NCBI GenBank assembly: GCA_019694905.1
Contig: JAIBBB010000012.1
Coordinates: forward strand, 1 to 32,598
Reading direction: 5' to 3'
Length of the DNA stretch: 32,598 nt
From: Cyclobacteriaceae bacterium
GTDB lineage: Bacteria; Bacteroidota; Bacteroidia; Cytophagales; Cyclobacteriaceae
The notes under the pieces are model-generated. The model did not search any database, was not told where the DNA came from, and was given only the letters and a program-made list of their open reading frames with translations. This document shows positions 31,845-32,598 of this stretch, one piece after another (positions within the stretch are counted from its first letter, which is position 1; each line of letters opens with the position of its first letter). Made by a program: the position numbers and the translations under genes.

Positions 31845-32516
31845 ATGGAGATATTTGCCACCGGTGACGGTTCCCACTCGCTCTACCACGCCACGCTCAA
31901 CGAAACGTATCATTCGCGGCACGGTGCACTCACCGAATCACGACATGTGTTCATGCAGAATGGCCTGGCACACTTCCTCAGCATCAATCGCAAGGAGCCT
32001 GTCAGGATTTTTGAAGTAGGCTTTGGTACCGGATTGAATGCGTTACTGGCATGCCAACTGGCACAGGATACCCTAAGAAAGATGGAGTACACGGGACTGG
32101 AGCCATTCCCGCTACCCCCCGAACAGGCACTGCAACTCAACTATTGTGAACTGACTGGTCGTCCTGGCGATGTTGGTGTGTTCCATCAGATGCATGGCGC
32201 GGGCTGGGCAACGGCGCATGCCTTGTCGCCCTTTTTCACTTTCCTGAAACTGCGCACCACCTTGCAGGACTGGACCCCTGTGGGCGCATACGATGTGATC
32301 TTCTTTGACGCTTTTGCGCCGTCGCGGCAGCCGGAGTTGTGGGACGTGGACCAACTCCGCAAAATCTCCCGGCAACTTGCGCCAGGCGGCGTGCTTGTCA
32401 CCTACTGTGCGAAGGGGCAATTCAAGCGCGACTTGCGCACACTGGGATTGAATGTCGAATCTATTCCGGGTCCGCCGGGAAAGCGAGAAATGGTGAGGGC
32501 CACCGCGGCGAGCTGA
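31845..32516 (+). CDS. mnmD: tRNA 5-methylaminomethyl-2-thiouridine methyltransferase, MnmD-like
   Basis: 223 residues from the ATG at 31845, which restores the conserved start MEIFATGDGSHSLYH; the frame continues upstream to a TTG at 31770, which is rejected. Domain (DUF752/MnmD): SAM loop FEVGFGTGLNALLA, DVIFFDAFAPSRQPELWD (catalytic region), QLAPGGVLVTYCAKGQFKRDL, and the terminal GPPGKREMVRA. It methylates the 5-aminomethyl group at the wobble uridine of certain tRNAs, the second half-reaction of MnmC, here as a stand-alone enzyme without the FAD-dependent MnmC1 part. It is divergent from murQ. Confidence 0.92.
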   Translation: MEIFATGDGSHSLYHATLNETYHSRHGALTESRHVFMQNGLAHFLSINRKEPVRIFEVGFGTGLNALLACQLAQDTLRKMEYTGLEPFPLPPEQALQLNYCELTGRPGDVGVFHQMHGAGWATAHALSPFFTFLKLRTTLQDWTPVGAYDVIFFDAFAPSRQPELWDVDQLRKISRQLAPGGVLVTYCAKGQFKRDLRTLGLNVESIPGPPGKREMVRATAAS

Positions 32517-32598
32517 AGCGGATCATGCCTGCCGGCGTGAGACACGCGTCGAGCGGGATGTCGGTGCCACCCACATCGCTGATTTTCTGGACCGGCTT
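32517..32598. other. Window end after mnmD, no confident gene
   Basis: 82 bases. One minus-strand frame is open from the edge to a stop at 32461-32463, which would overlap the mnmD 3' end; another stops at 32524-32526. Either could be the C-terminus of a convergent gene, but the stretch is too short to identify. Confidence 0.3.

Noticed and set aside
1..32598. tRNA genes, CRISPR arrays, insertion sequences
   Set aside because: Intergenic gaps are short, with no cloverleaf-like sequence, regular direct repeats or transposase frame.

Overview
The window reads as chromosomal DNA of a member of the Bacteroidota, probably a Cytophagales-like lineage (the order is an inference). Evidence for the phylum: an ECF sigma factor translationally coupled to a membrane anti-sigma/TonB-like protein; repeated use of the carboxypeptidase-regulatory-like module ending in E-V-(V/I)-(I/V)-T-G; a type IX secretion (T9SS) C-terminal sorting domain; Bacteroidota-type -7 promoter boxes (TAnnTTTG) a few bases before start codons; and almost no Shine-Dalgarno sequences. 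The DNA is densely coding, with no gene-free gap above about 120 bases. I see no tRNA, rRNA, CRISPR array or insertion sequence.

Layout. (1) 1-5.2 kb: a secreted von Willebrand-factor-A protein (cut at the left edge), divergent from a sigma factor/anti-sigma pair, then an amino-acid permease ending in a clear bidirectional terminator. (2) 5.2-9.1 kb, minus strand: a lipoprotein with a degenerate Rieske-like domain, pheS, a WecA/MraY-type sugar-phosphate transferase that would start glycan assembly on undecaprenyl phosphate, and an O-antigen-ligase-like protein. (3) 9.2-15.5 kb, minus strand: one compact operon transcribed from HisH towards WbpE. It encodes a HisH/HisF-like ammonia-supplying pair, a glycosyltransferase, an N-acetyl-sugar amidotransferase, and the WbpB, WbpD and WbpE homologues that build 2,3-diacetamido-2,3-dideoxy uronic acids. 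The predicted product is an acetamidino-substituted diamino uronic acid. (4) 15.6-19 kb, plus strand: a T9SS-exported beta-propeller protein in an operon with a second O-antigen-ligase-like protein. (5) 18.9-22.9 kb, minus strand: polysaccharide deacetylase, flippase (Wzx) and a third polymerase/ligase-like protein (Wzy), whose 3' end overlaps the convergent ligase gene. (6) 23-28.9 kb, plus strand: a large secreted protein of unknown function, a Wzz-like chain-length protein, a nucleosidase-like protein with a signal sequence, a biotin carrier protein, pyrH and frr. (7) 28.9-31.7 kb, minus strand: murQ-gmd-fcl, giving GDP-L-fucose from GDP-mannose. (8) A divergent mnmD gene at the right end.

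Taken together this is a surface-polysaccharide locus set among housekeeping genes. The initiating transferase, nucleotide-sugar enzymes, flippase, polymerase/ligases and chain-length regulator cover most steps of a Wzx/Wzy pathway. UDP-GlcNAc 6-dehydrogenase (WbpA) and the 2-epimerase (WbpI) are not in the window. The most interesting idea is that the Wbp-type sugar pathway sits back to back with a T9SS cargo gene that is co-transcribed with a ligase. In Porphyromonas gingivalis a Wbp pathway supplies the linking sugar that joins T9SS cargo to anionic LPS, so this locus may encode an amidino-modified variant of that anchor. From roughly 11.7 to 26.4 kb base composition is visibly more AT-rich than the flanks, suggesting an exchanged glycan cassette whose right edge falls in or near the nucleosidase gene.
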